From contig CAOLHI010000644.1 in the NCBI GenBank assembly GCA_948474755.1, positions 496,001 to 560,000 on the forward strand: a stretch of DNA of 64,000 nt, read 5' to 3'. Positions 34,113-45,060 of this stretch are shown piece after piece (within the stretch, counting starts at the first letter, position 1; each line of letters starts with the position of its first letter). The position numbers were made by a program, and so were the translations under genes. This stretch comes from Ctenosaura bakeri (taxonomy: Eukaryota; Chordata; Lepidosauria; Squamata; Iguanidae). The notes beneath the pieces are model-generated. The model was not told where the DNA came from, did not search any database, and worked only from the letters and a program-made list of their open reading frames with translations.

Positions 34113-35559
34113 AGAGAGAGAGTGTTACAAGCTTGGTAGATTAGGATTCAGTAAATGCCTTTTCATTTCAATAAGACTTTTCATAAAAATCCCTGATGAT
34201 ATTCATGAAGTTAATCACTTACAATGTTGGCTATACAATGCCCCATCTATGTAGATTTGCAAAGGACCAACTGAACTCAAAGAATGTTTCGTCCTGGAAT
34301 GTTTCATCCTGCCTTCTAGGCGTTTCTGTCCTGGGTCTGGCGTTCTTCAACATCATGACTTAGATGATGGAACAGAGATGTCATTAAATTTGGAGATTTC
34401 ACCAGATTAAGAAGGACAGATAATACCCCAGAGGAGAGAAGCATGAGTCAAACTGACTTTAACAGATTGGAGAGTTGAGTCAAAACAAAATTCTACAAGG
34501 GTAAGTGTAAGGTACTACATCTAGGCAGGAAAAACAAAATGTAGAAATACAGGATAGTAACACCTGGCATGACAGCAGTACATGTAGAAACACTCTTAGC
34601 TTGTAGAGCAGATGCTGAACTTGAATCAACAGTGTAATGTGGAAGGGAAAAAAAGTCAGTTCAATTTTGGGCTGCATCAGTAGAAGTATAGTGTCCAGAC
34701 TGAGGGAAGTAATAGTATATCATTTCATTAAAAAGCTAAAATCCATAGGAAAATAGCCATTCCACTTACTGAAGCACCTCTCTTTGTGTCTTAGAGCATC
34801 TTCTATTTAAACAAAAAGATGGATAAAATCAATGGAATGGATGAAGAGGTAAAGAAATATATAGAATAAAAGACCTCTTTGGAAATGGTAAACATTTACA
34901 ATTAGATTTGTTCAAAGTAAGTTTGAGCCAATTGTAATCTGCCTGGTTTCAGTTAATACCAATAAATTACTTCCTTACTATATTTTAGCTGAACTGAGCT
35001 ATTAATCAGTTAATTAATTAATTAGCCCACCTATCTCCTAAAATGGGACTCAAGAAAGCTTATAGTATGAGATTGAAACACAATATATAGTTTAAAAAAG
35101 TTTTAAAAAGTCAAATAGGCAGTCATATTAAAATATTCAAAACAGTTTGAAATACATATAAAACATAAGATAAAGGTACAGCATATCCCATTAAAAGACC
35201 CATCTGTCACACCCAGTGAAAGACCAAAGACCTGTTTAAATAAACATGAATGTGGATATCTCCATGATAGTTGTGTTGGCCTTATTAATCAGATAGTTGC
35301 TGTGCAAAGTTGTTTGCTATTTTGAAGATAAACATTTCCACAGACAGATGATCAAGCTGAACATTTCTTAAGCGAAGGAGACCCTGGACTGTTTTGATAC
35401 AGATCCTTCTTGCTTCCACAGATTCTGACTTAAGAACCCTGAATATTGTTTGAAATTGAGAACAGAACAGTTTGTACTCAGCCCCAAATTTCCTCTTGGC
35501 TGTGAAGGCTGGGCTGCTGAAGAACCAGGCTCTCAAAGAGCAGGTGAATTAATTCTCTG

Positions 35560-36790
35560 CTGTAGTGGCTGCTCTTCAGGCTCCAGTACGACAATTATGA
35601 GCCCAACAGCCAGCTCCACTGAAATGTAAGAGCCCTATTGACCCACCTGAAAAATCTGATGGTGCTCCAGATAAATTTCCTGTTTTTGTAGTGCAATGTG
35701 AGCTCTACATTCAGCTTCACCCTGAAGAGTTTCCTTACAGCCAAGTTAAAGTGGGACTTTTGATTAATTTGCTTACAGGGCTTCCTACCAAATGGGCTAG
35801 CCCATAGCTCTTGCAAGCCAACCTGCTCTTGGCCAGCTATGCAGAGTTCACAGCAGAATTGTGGTCAGCTTATGAAGGTGCTCAGTAGATACCCACTTCC
35901 AACCATCATATTAGGCACCTGCACCAAGGCAGAATGTCTGTGGCCTCATACTGCCATTGCCTTCTACCTCCTGAGTCAGGATCTGCAATGGAACAAGGTG
36001 GTCCTAGTGGACTCGTTCCAGAAAGGCCTGGCACATAAAATCCTGGCCAAATTGTCCAGGGTAGAACCCTTAAGGCCTTGGCTGGAACCCTTAAGGCCTT
36101 GACTGAATTATGACTGAAAATCAGTGGTTGGCTAGAGAGCCAATACATACACCCTTTGCTCTGTGACTCCTTGGGGCTCCAATACTGTGCAACCTAGACC
36201 TTATACCCTGGTTCCATCCTGTAGTCTGGAACCTCAGAGGGAAGAATGTATGCAGTTAGGAGGGGCAAGAGCCACAGCTTTCTGTAGAAGGCAAGAACTG
36301 CTGGTGACAGGCAGGTCTTTGTCTGTGCTGTGGAAGGTCCAGACATTTTTTTTCAAGGACTGTCCTGCCAAGAGGAACACCTTATACCATTGGGAAATGC
36401 CCCTGTCCAGAGCTAGAGGGCTTGTAGGTCTGAGCTGCATCTTCTCTCCTATCCTAATTGTTTCCCCCTCTCCTGCTGGGGCTCATGCTCTTAAGAGGTG
36501 AATCTGCATTGCGCCAATCATTCCAAGGTTCAAACCAAGGCTGTGATAGATGTAGGAGCCTCTAGCAGTTTCCTAGATGAGGACTTTGCTCTACAGAATC
36601 AAATCTAATGGAGTCCCATGAAACCCACAGTCCCTGTAGAGGCAGCTGATTGTTGGCTCTTGCCGTTAGGACCAGTAACACAGAAATCTTGAAGAGCTAG
36701 GACACGTAAGATGATTTTATCAGGTACTGAACATTCTAAGGTATCATGAGGGAGAAGAAAGAGATGCAGGGTTGCTCCTTCAGGCATTTG
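35560..36790 (+). pseudogene. Second Gypsy (sushi-type) gag-protease remnant
   Basis: The plus strand, with stops and shifts, gives a capsid segment (DGAPDKFPVFVVQCELY, HPEEFPYSQVKVGLLINLLTG, 35650-35780). MQLGGAR follows near 36250, then a decayed knuckle region ending DCPAKR (near 36360). Then comes a protease-like VIDVGASSSFLDEDFA (about 36550-36595). The order capsid, 'MQLGGAR', knuckle, protease is that of sushi/RTL-type gag. The active-site triplet reads DVG instead of DSG. Stops argue against a domesticated gene. It differs in sequence from the 27211-32436 element. Confidence 0.65.
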
Positions 36791-38190
36791 TCATTATTCT
36801 AGTCTGAACTTTGCTAGGACATGTTCCATGTTACAGGCAACTTGTAAATGTTCAAGTGTCATATAATGTTATCTGAAATATTTCTACTGGAAGCGTAACT
36901 AAAAGTTTTCTTGTTTTTCAAATATTCTGAATTAAATGCAGATTTCTGTTTCCTCAAAGCCCTTCACATCTTACCCTATTTGTGTTCTTTCCTGCTATTG
37001 AGAACTCCAGTTAGTTACATGATGATGACTTCAGTGTATCTGGGAGGAGGAAGACTCTTTCTTTTCTGTTCTAACATTGAGCTGAATTTTTTTTTAAAAA
37101 GGCGGGGGGCAAATCTGATCAACGGATTTTGCTACTGAAAACAAACAACAGTATTCAGACTTAATGCATTGTCAGTATGCTTTGTCTGCCCCTGACTAAC
37201 TGGCTGTTTCTAGGAAGAAGTATAAGTGTGCACACAAACACTCCGAAGCAACTGTTGAATGAGGTTGCAAACAGTATGAAAAGTTACCAGCAAAGGGAGT
37301 GCTAAATGTCAGGGACATGTAGCTATGGTGTTATAACAGTAAATAGAATTTTACTTTTATCCTGCATTGTGCAACAATGAAAAACATATTTCATAAATGT
37401 TTAACGCACTATGAAAAATGCCATATTTCACTCAGCTCCAGTTCCTGTGAACACAAAAATTCAAGGCAAGATAGCTGTAGAAAGAGCTGAAGACCACTTA
37501 GGATGTGATTCACCAGAAAGCATGAGTTTGTGCTTATCTTTAAATGCAAGGTGAGCTGTCAAGAGGAGGACTGAAGTTGTACTCAGTAAGGTGGCTGATG
37601 AATGTGATGCTGTGCTTTTCAATGTGGTTAAAAAAAATCTGTTCTCATGCTGCAGGGTAATTTGAAAAGTTTTGTTGTCATACTGCTCATGATTAAGCTT
37701 CTAACTGATTTTTTTCCAATGATGCTTTCAAAACATTTTGTTTATTTAAATGATTTTAATTTCAAACACTTAGAGGGTGTATTATAGGAAGCAAGCTGTT
37801 TTTTCCTCCATAGTAATTACTTCAGCAGCACATTCTTTTTCGCTTGTTGCCTGCCTGCTTCTGGCTTGCTGCTCTGCATCTCCCCTGGTGGCCTGTGGCC
37901 TGCTCAGGACACCTATGCTCCTTGCAGAACCAGGCCCCAGATACTCAGCCAGCTACAGGCTAATAAGCTAGAGGACCACCTGTCCCTCTTTGGAAGGGGA
38001 TGAAAGCTGGGTGTCTGCTTCAGTGGGCCTGATGCCAGCAAGGTTGCCATACAATATGGAGGTGGAGCAAGGGCAAGGGCAAGGGCTGATCCCTTTGGTT
38101 GGGGGAGAGAGGAGTGCATTGGAGTTTCCCTCTTTTCTGTATAACTTTTTAAAATAGATATAACTTTATAACCAGCCTGGTGGCAAAAGA
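36790..38190. other. No gene recognised
   Basis: No motif-bearing frame or recognisable repeat end was found. A G/C-richer patch lies at 37850-38110. Confidence 0.4.
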
Positions 38191-38194
38191 AAGT

Positions 38195-39722
38195 GTATGA
38201 GGAGCTCGGGAGGGGGAGCAGCCCAGGGAACAGCCATTATGACAGTGATGGGCAGAGGGGATATGGTGTGGGAGACAGTCCTATTATTAGAGAGAGCAAC
38301 AGGGCGTTGGTTAGCCACAAGCTGTCCCCCACTTCAAATAGTTTGGATAGCCTTGGAAAGAGGCCCCCTGGCCTGAAAATGCTGTTGTTCAATGCCAGGT
38401 TAGTGAATGGGAAAATATCCTTGATCCAGGACTGGATCCTAGATGAGCAGGCCAACTGGGCTTGTATTAAACAAGACCTGGCTGGATGAAGCTGGAGTGG
38501 TAACCAATCCTGCCTTTGTCCACCTGGGTTCTTTGTACAGCAGCAGGAGAGGCCTGGCACAGAGGCAGGGTTGCACTGGCTTATTGCAATTCTGTCTCTG
38601 TTACCAGGTGTCCTGACTCACTCAAGTCCACTGGGCTTGAGTGTGTTTTTGAAGGTGGGTGGCTGGGACAGAATAGGCATTCTGTTCGTGTACTGCCCTC
38701 CCCACTGCTCAATAGCTGAGCTGTTCCTGAGCTTAGTTGGTCTCAGTGGCAGTTTTGGAGTCCTCACCTTGTACTGGGGAACTTCAACATCCATGCAGAG
38801 ACTGCTCTTTCAGGAGCAGTTCAGGACTTCATGTCCACCTTGACAATCATGGATCTCTCCCAAATAGTATCTGGTGCCACCCATGCCACAGGACACAATC
38901 TGGACCTGGTTTTGTGTTCTGGGTGGGATGTTGGTGATCTGAGTGTGGAGGCAATGGGTGTACTGTGCCAATGGTGGCAGTGAAGACATTATATTTCTCT
39001 GCCACCATTGCATATGCAAAAGATCATCCAGTGAAGCTGTCTCAAGTGGTCAGGGGCCTTTTACACTCTGGCCCAGAAGAAGAAAATAAACACCACCCAA
39101 TTGCTTGCTGTGATGAATTTGCAAGGAGCTTTGCAGACAAAATTACTCAGATTCACTCTAACTTGGATGCTGTAGTTGAGACAGGCCCAGTGGATATAAT
39201 CTTGGCACCTGTTTGTCCTGTATTATTGGATACATTTCAGTTTGTGCAGTCAGAAGACATGGACAGGATCCTTGGAGAAATGAGAGCCACCAAATGTATA
39301 CTGGATCCTTGTCCCTCCTGGATTCTGAAAGCATCTAGAGGAGGATTAACTGAGTGGTTAAGGGGGGCGATGAATGCCTCGCTGCAGCAAGAGAAGCATC
39401 TATCTTGCCTGAAAGATGCTGTGGGGAGACCATTACTACAAAAAGGCCTCCCTGGATCCAAGTATTCTGAATATTGTTAGCCATTCTTTTAACATTCTAT
39501 TTGGAGCAAGGCTCTAGAGTGTGTGGTGGCCTCCAAGGGGTGTCTGGATGAGACAGATTATCTAGATCTGTTTCAATCTGGTTTCAGGCCTGGTTATGAG
39601 ATGGAGGCAGCTTTGGTTGCCTTGGTAGATCCAGGGAACTCAACAAGAAGAGTGTTTGTATTGTTCCTGCTGGACATCTCAGTAGCTTTCAATACCATCA
39701 ACCATGGTATCCTTCTGGGCTG
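38195..39722 (+). mobile_element. L2 LINE, endonuclease to RT start (part 1)
   Basis: A 5' leader ('gaggagctcgggaggggg') is followed by KMLLFNARLVNGK, LIQDWILDEQANW (endonuclease start, 38370-38470). The RT region is at 39580-39700 with FQSGFRPGYEMEAALVALVD and LFLLDISVAFNTINHGIL, the L2/CR1-group motif A. Stops and shifts are frequent. The solo LTR at 39723 interrupts it directly after this motif, and it resumes at 40611. Confidence 0.8.
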
Positions 39723-40610
39723 TGTTGCCCCCTTGGTAAACGCTGTCCCGGGGTCTACAACTTTGATATAAAATTAATCTAACCCACCAGAGAGGTCACC
39801 CGGATGAGCACGTAGGCAACAACGGTCATACGATTGAAAGAACTGGGTCAGGCCAGTAAACTCCCCAGTCACATAGCCACAGGAGATCTCAAGTTGTGCC
39901 AACCCACGGTGGACAAAAGATCATCAGCCTTTAAGGAGCCAACTTGAAGGGAGTAAGAGTTTTCCCACAAAGTTGGGCACTGGAAGCAATAACATCTTAT
40001 AAGGCAAAATTCATCTACATAAACTCACACCGCAACCCAAAGCGGCGGAAGATCCTGATACTTGGGTAACACCTTGTTGTTTTCCGTTGCTGTCCCCTTT
40101 GTTCTCCCCGGGAGAGGATTTACCCTCAAAGTAAATTTTTCCTACAAATAGTCCCCATTTTTGACTAGTTCTTTGGATACCTCCCAGTCATACCAACTGA
40201 CCGCCCCCCCTTCCGACAGCCGCGTGATCTCCTCAGCGTCTCTTCACTGAGTTCCCTTTCTTTCACTGCTTCCCAGACCAAGGACTTCAGGAAATGGTGC
40301 AGTATCACTCAAACTACGAATCCTTCAACAATCCCTCTATCTTATTTCCTCTCTTTATTTCTTTTTAGCCCTTGGATGCGTGTGTGAGTGTTTGCGTTAA
40401 TGAGAGCTATTACTATTTAATAAAGTCATTCATTGAACCTTTTTTTGTGATTTCTGACTGGGCCTGACTCCATAAAAACTGGGTAAAAGGTCTCACTAGG
40501 TTACCCTGCCTCTCGCATTGCTATTGCTTGTGCTCTGTTGAGCTTACTTTCCCCATCACTTGGAGCATATTGAAGTGTCCCTCTGGGACCCCCAGATTTT
40601 CAGGGTAACA
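39723..40610 (+). mobile_element. Solo LTR, TGTTACC...GGTAACA family (copy 3)
   Basis: It begins TGTTGCCCCCTTGG and ends TTTCAGGGTAACA, flanked by GCTG and GTTG (probable 4-bp duplication with one change). AATAAAGTC is near 40420. The L2 coding sequence lies on both sides, so the insertion limits are well set. A stretch of L2 RT appears to be missing around the site. Confidence 0.8.
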
Positions 40611-41083
40611 GTTGACTCTTCGGAATGGGGTTTAGTGTCACCAATATGCTGGCAACATCTGGTTCTATATTCCTTTCCCTCTCATTCCAAGGAAGCTATC
40701 TCAATACTGAACCAATATGTCAGTAATGGACTGGCTGAGGGCAAACAAACTGAAACTTAATCCAGACAAGAGAGAAGTTCTCCTGGTCAGTCAAAAGGCA
40801 GATCAGGGAATAGGGACTTTGCCTATGCTGAATGGAGCTTGCAGCTTGGGTCTTCTCCTGGACTCAACTCTGAGCCTGGATGCTCAGTGGCCAGGAGTGC
40901 ATTTGCACAGCTAAAACTTGAGTGCCAGCTGTGCTCATTCGTTGAAGTATCAGATCTGGCTATAGTGCCACATGTTTTGCTTGCTTACATCTTGGTTGGA
41001 TTATTGTGATGCACTATACATGGGGCTGCCTTTGGAAACTGTTCGGAAACTTTGTGAGTTCAAAATGCTGCAGCTAGAATGCT
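40611..41083 (+). mobile_element. L2 LINE, RT region (part 2)
   Basis: It encodes SFPSHSKEAISILNQY, DWLRANKLKLNPDKREVLLVSQ and LGLLLDSTLSLDAQW, then LPLETVRKL and a piece of QNAAARML. All are characteristic L2 ORF2 blocks downstream of the YADDTQLY box, which itself is altered (about 40640-40665). Confidence 0.85.
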
Positions 41084-41616
41084 TGTGATAGATAATGATG
41101 CTATGATTGAGGAGCAACTGATTGTGCAGGGGGCCAAGCCAGTGAGTGAGCAAGTCAACCTGCAAACATCCCCTGCACTGGAAGGTCAAACAGAGACTGA
41201 GTTGCCCCAGCCAGCTCATGACGGAGAATGAACCAGCAGTGATGCACAGGAGTTGCAGCCAGCTGTGCCCATCAGCCCTCAATCACACAGAAGGCTGAAA
41301 TGGGCTGCTGAGAAGGAGGCTGCTTGGACTAGGCTGAGGAAACAATAACAAGCAGCAATTGCTCACAGGGGTTATTTAAGTCTGCCAGCGTGGCTGCTCC
41401 TAGCTTGCAGCAAATTATTAGCAAGCCCTCACGACCTTCGTGTCTCCTGCTCCCTGAAACCCTCCAGATGGATCTCTGCCTCCTGAAGCTTTAGACTGGA
41501 CCTTGACCTGGCTCAGCTTGTGTTTTCCTGGTGTTTGGTATATTCAGACTCCCCAAGCATTCCTGACCTCTCTCCTCCCTTGCTGGCTGAGCCCCGGCAG
41601 GGAGAGATTCCTGACA
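41084..41616. mobile_element. Solo LTR with 5-bp duplication ATGCT
   Basis: The segment starts TGTGATAG, ends CCTGACA, and is flanked by ATGCT at 41079-41083 and 41617-41621. If it is removed, the L2 frame continues smoothly from QNAAARML to TKVSCREHI. This is the strongest boundary evidence for a solo LTR in the window. The sequence is unlike the other LTRs. A TATA-like TTATTTAAG near 41370 suggests plus orientation. Confidence 0.8.
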
Positions 41617-42205
41617 ATGCTGACCAAGGTTAGTTGTAGGGAGCATATAGTTCTCTTGGTGAAAGAGCTTCTCTGGCTACTGGTTTGTTTCCATGCACAA
41701 TTCAAAGTGCTGGTCATGACTTATAAAGCTCTATACAGTTTAGGTCGAGACTATCTGAAAGACCATATTTCTCCATAAGAACCTGCCAGAGGTTTAAGAT
41801 ATACAGAGGAAGGCTTTCTCTCAGTCCCACAACCATCCCAAGCTAGCTTCGTGAGAACATGTGTGAGAACCTTTCAAGTGGCTGATCCCACCCTGTGAAA
41901 CTCTCTTCTGCTGGAGGCTGGGATGGCCCCTCCCTGCTTTCCTTTCAGTGGCAGGTGAAAACGCTTCTGCTCAAGCATGCAACTTGATGATGTATGAGCA
42001 GGGGAGCTTGTTATTTTTATTGGGATGTTTTATTTTTTTAAAAAAAACTTTTGCATGTTTTTATGATAAGTTTATGCTGTTTTTATGTGGTTGATTTTAA
42101 TTGCTTTTAAATTTTATTGTAAACATTTTAACTGCCTGTTCTGGAAAGCCACCCTGAATCGACTTCTGGGAGAATGGTAGCATACACATGCAATAAATAA
42201 GTAAA
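41617..42205 (+). mobile_element. L2 LINE, ORF2 C-terminus and 3' UTR (part 3)
   Basis: It encodes FHAQFKVLVMTYKALYSLGRDYLKDHIS, then PARGL-like and VADPTLWNSLLLEAG-like blocks in broken frames. It ends with 'gccaccctgaatcgacttctggg' type sequence (about 42150-42173) and an (AAAT)n-like tail at 42193-42211. This is the usual squamate L2 3' end. Confidence 0.85.
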
Positions 42206-42454
42206 TAAATAAGGTCTCAATGTGACAATTAAATTATTTGTTTTTATGATTTGTCTTCAGTAACCTCCAGGTAAAAAGATAATAAGATGTGGATAAAAAC
42301 AGGAACAAACTTCATCACAAATAGAGGCAAACAGTTCATTGATATCTCTGTCTAATATTGACTGGATGTCAGTAGGCTATCAATGAAGTCCGCTGTGTTT
42401 AATAGATGCTAAGGAGTTATGGACAGAATGGAAATGCACCAACATAATATCAAG

Positions 42455-42595
42455 GGTAAGGCAACCCTATCATGGAGTTTTCTTGGCAAGATTTCTTCAG
42501 ATGGGGTTTGCCTTTGCCTTTCTCTGAGGCGGAAGGACTGTGACTTGCTCAAGGTCGCCCAATAGAGTTCCATAACCAAATGGGAAACTGAACCC
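42455..42595 (-). mobile_element. CORE-SINE (MIR-like), fragment
   Basis: Reversed blocks 'gttttcttggcaagattt', 'ggggtttgcctttgcctt' and 'tctgaggcggaaggactgtg' match the body of the SINE at 60880-61096. The tRNA-like head is decayed. Confidence 0.65.
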
Positions 42596-42640
42596 TTTTC
42601 TCTATGCTGGGAGAGAGCTCTTCTTTTCACATATCTAATG

Positions 42641-43152
42641 CAAGGCTTTCCAAACAGTGTGTCACAAGACACTAGTGTGTTGCCTGTAGTGTGTTGGTAT
42701 GTCACCTCTCTGACCAAGAAGGTCCCTCCACAAGCCTGGCCTGCTGCTGTCACTCTCACTGGGGCCTTTCCCCACCAAAAAGAATGGCAGCAGGCAAGGA
42801 CTGGATGGGATGGAGTTGCCCAGCGAGAATGACAGCAGCAGGCAAGGACCGGGTGGGAAGGGGCTGTTTTTCCCTCTGTCGTCACTCTCGCTGAGGCCTT
42901 TCCCGGGCAAGAGCGATGGCAGTGGGCAAGGACCAGGTGGGAAGGGGCTGCCTTTCCCTCTGCCGTTGCTCTTCCTGGGGTCTTTCCCAGGTGAGGGAGA
43001 TGGCAGCGGGCCAGAATTGGGGAGGCTGCCTTTCCCCACCCTAGATACACTTCCGGGAATCTCTGTTTTGCTAGTGAAGCTGAATTACTGTGTCACATAA
43101 TGATGCATGTCAAAAAAGTGTGTCACCAACATGAAACATTTGGAAAGCTCTG
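42641..43152. mobile_element. Non-autonomous hAT transposon with internal minisatellite
   Basis: Ends CAAGGCTTTCCAAAC and TTTGGAAAGCTCTG are inverted. The 8-bp target ATCTAATG is exactly duplicated at 42633-42640 and 43153-43160, as for hAT. The interior (about 42745-43015) is a GC-rich tandem array of three or more units of about 84 bp ('gcaaggaccgggtgggaagg', 'gcaaggaccaggtgggaagg'). The long open frames across it come from this array and are not genes. Confidence 0.88.
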
Positions 43153-43172
43153 ATCTAATGTAACATTAGAAG

Positions 43173-43335
43173 GCAGTGGTGTAGCCAGCATAAACAGCAC
43201 CTAGGGCAATTATGGAAATTGTGTCCCTATCTCCAGGGTTGCTTCCTCCTGCTCCTCCTCCTCTCCTTTTTCCGGCACTGCTTTTTTGTGCCCCCGGCAT
43301 CGGCACCTGGGGCATGTGCCTCTGAAGAAAGGTAG
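43173..43335. mobile_element. Partial hAT-like element related to 44019-44194
   Basis: It starts CAGTGGTGTAGCCAGC and shares 'acctagggcaattatggaa' and 'ggcatcggcacctggggca' type blocks with the element at 44019. The far end is lost. Confidence 0.55.
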
Positions 43336-44018
43336 AAGAGCTCTGTCTCCATTTAAGCCACTGGTGAGCCAAAGGTTATTGCTACACTTCTTCTGCTTCA
43401 CTTACATACCCATGACAGATAGCTCATACAAAACCATAACAGTAATATTATGTAAATCCTAAATTGGGTACTCAATTAAATTGATTGCTTAGATCCTTTT
43501 CAGTCTAGCTTTGGAGTGCATTTTGCAATTGCAATGGTTTTGGTTGCCTTCTGCCAGCAGATGGCTGTAGTGAGCTTCCATTGAAGCATCAATCTCTTCC
43601 AACTGGCTTTGCTTCTGGAAACTTGAGCTGAAATATTTTTGCTGTGCAAACTTTTTTCCTTCTTCTGATTTGGGGGTTGATGGGAGTGGGGTGGAGCTAG
43701 CTGGAACAAGTATAGAAGTAGACTGGGATGAACATGCTGATAAAATTGAACTGCTGGTGTTGTTCTTCCAACCACTGAGTAGGAGTGTTACCTGTTCTGC
43801 ATAGAATGTTATTGCTTAGAACACTAGGTGTGAAGCAGACCTATCCCTAAATTTTAAGATTATATTTGTTGTCTTGAGCACTTTTTATCAGCTTTGATTC
43901 ATATTCCAGCCAATAACTTTGCTGGAGAAATTGGACTTGACCTCAATTTACTCATGACCAATTATCCTCCAGCAAGCAGTATTGGACAGTGATGTCATTA
44001 AAGGATCATTCACTTTCC

Positions 44019-44194
44019 AGTGACATAACTAGCGTAAGCAGTACCTAGGACAACCATGGAAGTTGTGCCCCTACCTTCTTACCCCTATCTCCACACTCTC
44101 CACACCCCACCCCTGCATGTATGGCTTTTTTGCACTCCCTGGCATTGGTGCTTGAGGCACATACCCTACTTGCCCCACCCTAGATACACCCCTG
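44019..44194. mobile_element. Small non-autonomous hAT element
   Basis: The left end reads (C)AGTGACATAACTAGC and the right CTAGATACACCCCTG, imperfect inverted ends of the hAT kind. CACTTTCC occurs at 44011-44018 and 44195-44202 as an 8-bp duplication. The 176-bp interior has no coding capacity. Confidence 0.75.
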
Positions 44195-45060
44195 CACTTT
44201 CCTAGCTTAAAAAATTGGTAGGGTGGATGCACTGGCACTGTTGATAAAAGTAGTATACAGTATGCTGTATACTTCTGTATACAGCAAGGTATGATTTCCT
44301 CTGGACTAAAGGAGTTGGTGATGGGACCGTTCCTAACCCCATCATATCTGATTATTTCCAGAGTCCAAAACTGCATTTTTGGCAAGGCACTGAATGATCG
44401 TTGATGTCTCAGTTCCATGGATTTCTGGATGAGGTAAATTGTACATTTAAATCTGGTTGAACCCTGGGACTGAGACTGCTTTGGGCACATCGCCAGATTG
44501 TCTGTGCCAGAAATTGGACAGAGTACATTCCTCTTGGCAGTTTTCTGAGATTTTGTCTAGAATGGGAGTTGGAGGTACCATTTTACAGTGGTGACTGTAA
44601 TTTTGGAGAGATGATTTCAGGTGGCCATATGGGGGCTCAACGTGTAGAGAGGTTTCAGTTAATTAAAACCAGTACACTTTAAGGGCCTTTCCTCACGAGA
44701 TGGCAGAAACACCTCATGGTGTCATAGGAATGGAGTTTATGGCTGCGTTCTGCAACATTCCTGCGACGCAGCATTCCGCACCGTCCTCCGCTTGAGGTGG
44801 CGAAGACTGCTTTCTCGTTCCACACTACATCATTCATCAGCACTCCCCTGCTCCACCTATGGCCCACCCCAGCCCATTTCATTGGATCCCTTTTTTTTAA
44901 AATCTTGGGAAGGACATCCCTATGCAGACACGACATCACGTGACTTCTGGCCATGCAACATTTCACTGCACATGTTTCGGTTGTCTGTCTTGGACTCTTG
45001 ACCAGCAGAATGGAGCATGAGGAGTCACTTGCCACAGTGCTGTGAGTGCTCTCTACATAT

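Larger units (their letters stand above)
33480..34730 (+). mobile_element. CR1 LINE fragment, RT region
   Basis: The plus strand gives YQLTRLMLILGKVLEQI, IFEHLERNVVINKS and KNRPCQTS (33760-33910). This corresponds to the CR1 RT block (SLTSIPGKILE, LE.N.VI..SQHGF, SCQTNL). After a microsatellite and a MITE, the segment around 34490-34700 ('ggcaggaaaaac', 'caatttTgggctgcatcag' reading) matches the CR1 region just before RPHLEY. Frames are broken throughout. Confidence 0.7.

Noticed and set aside
35560..36110. Domesticated gag gene (RTL-like)
   Set aside because: In-frame stops and shifts interrupt the capsid segment, with no sign of splicing that would remove them.
42409..43050. A 213-codon minus-strand frame and overlapping frames
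   Set aside because: They come from the GC-rich minisatellite inside the hAT element and from its CORE-SINE neighbour. The apparent repeats in the proteins mirror the DNA array.
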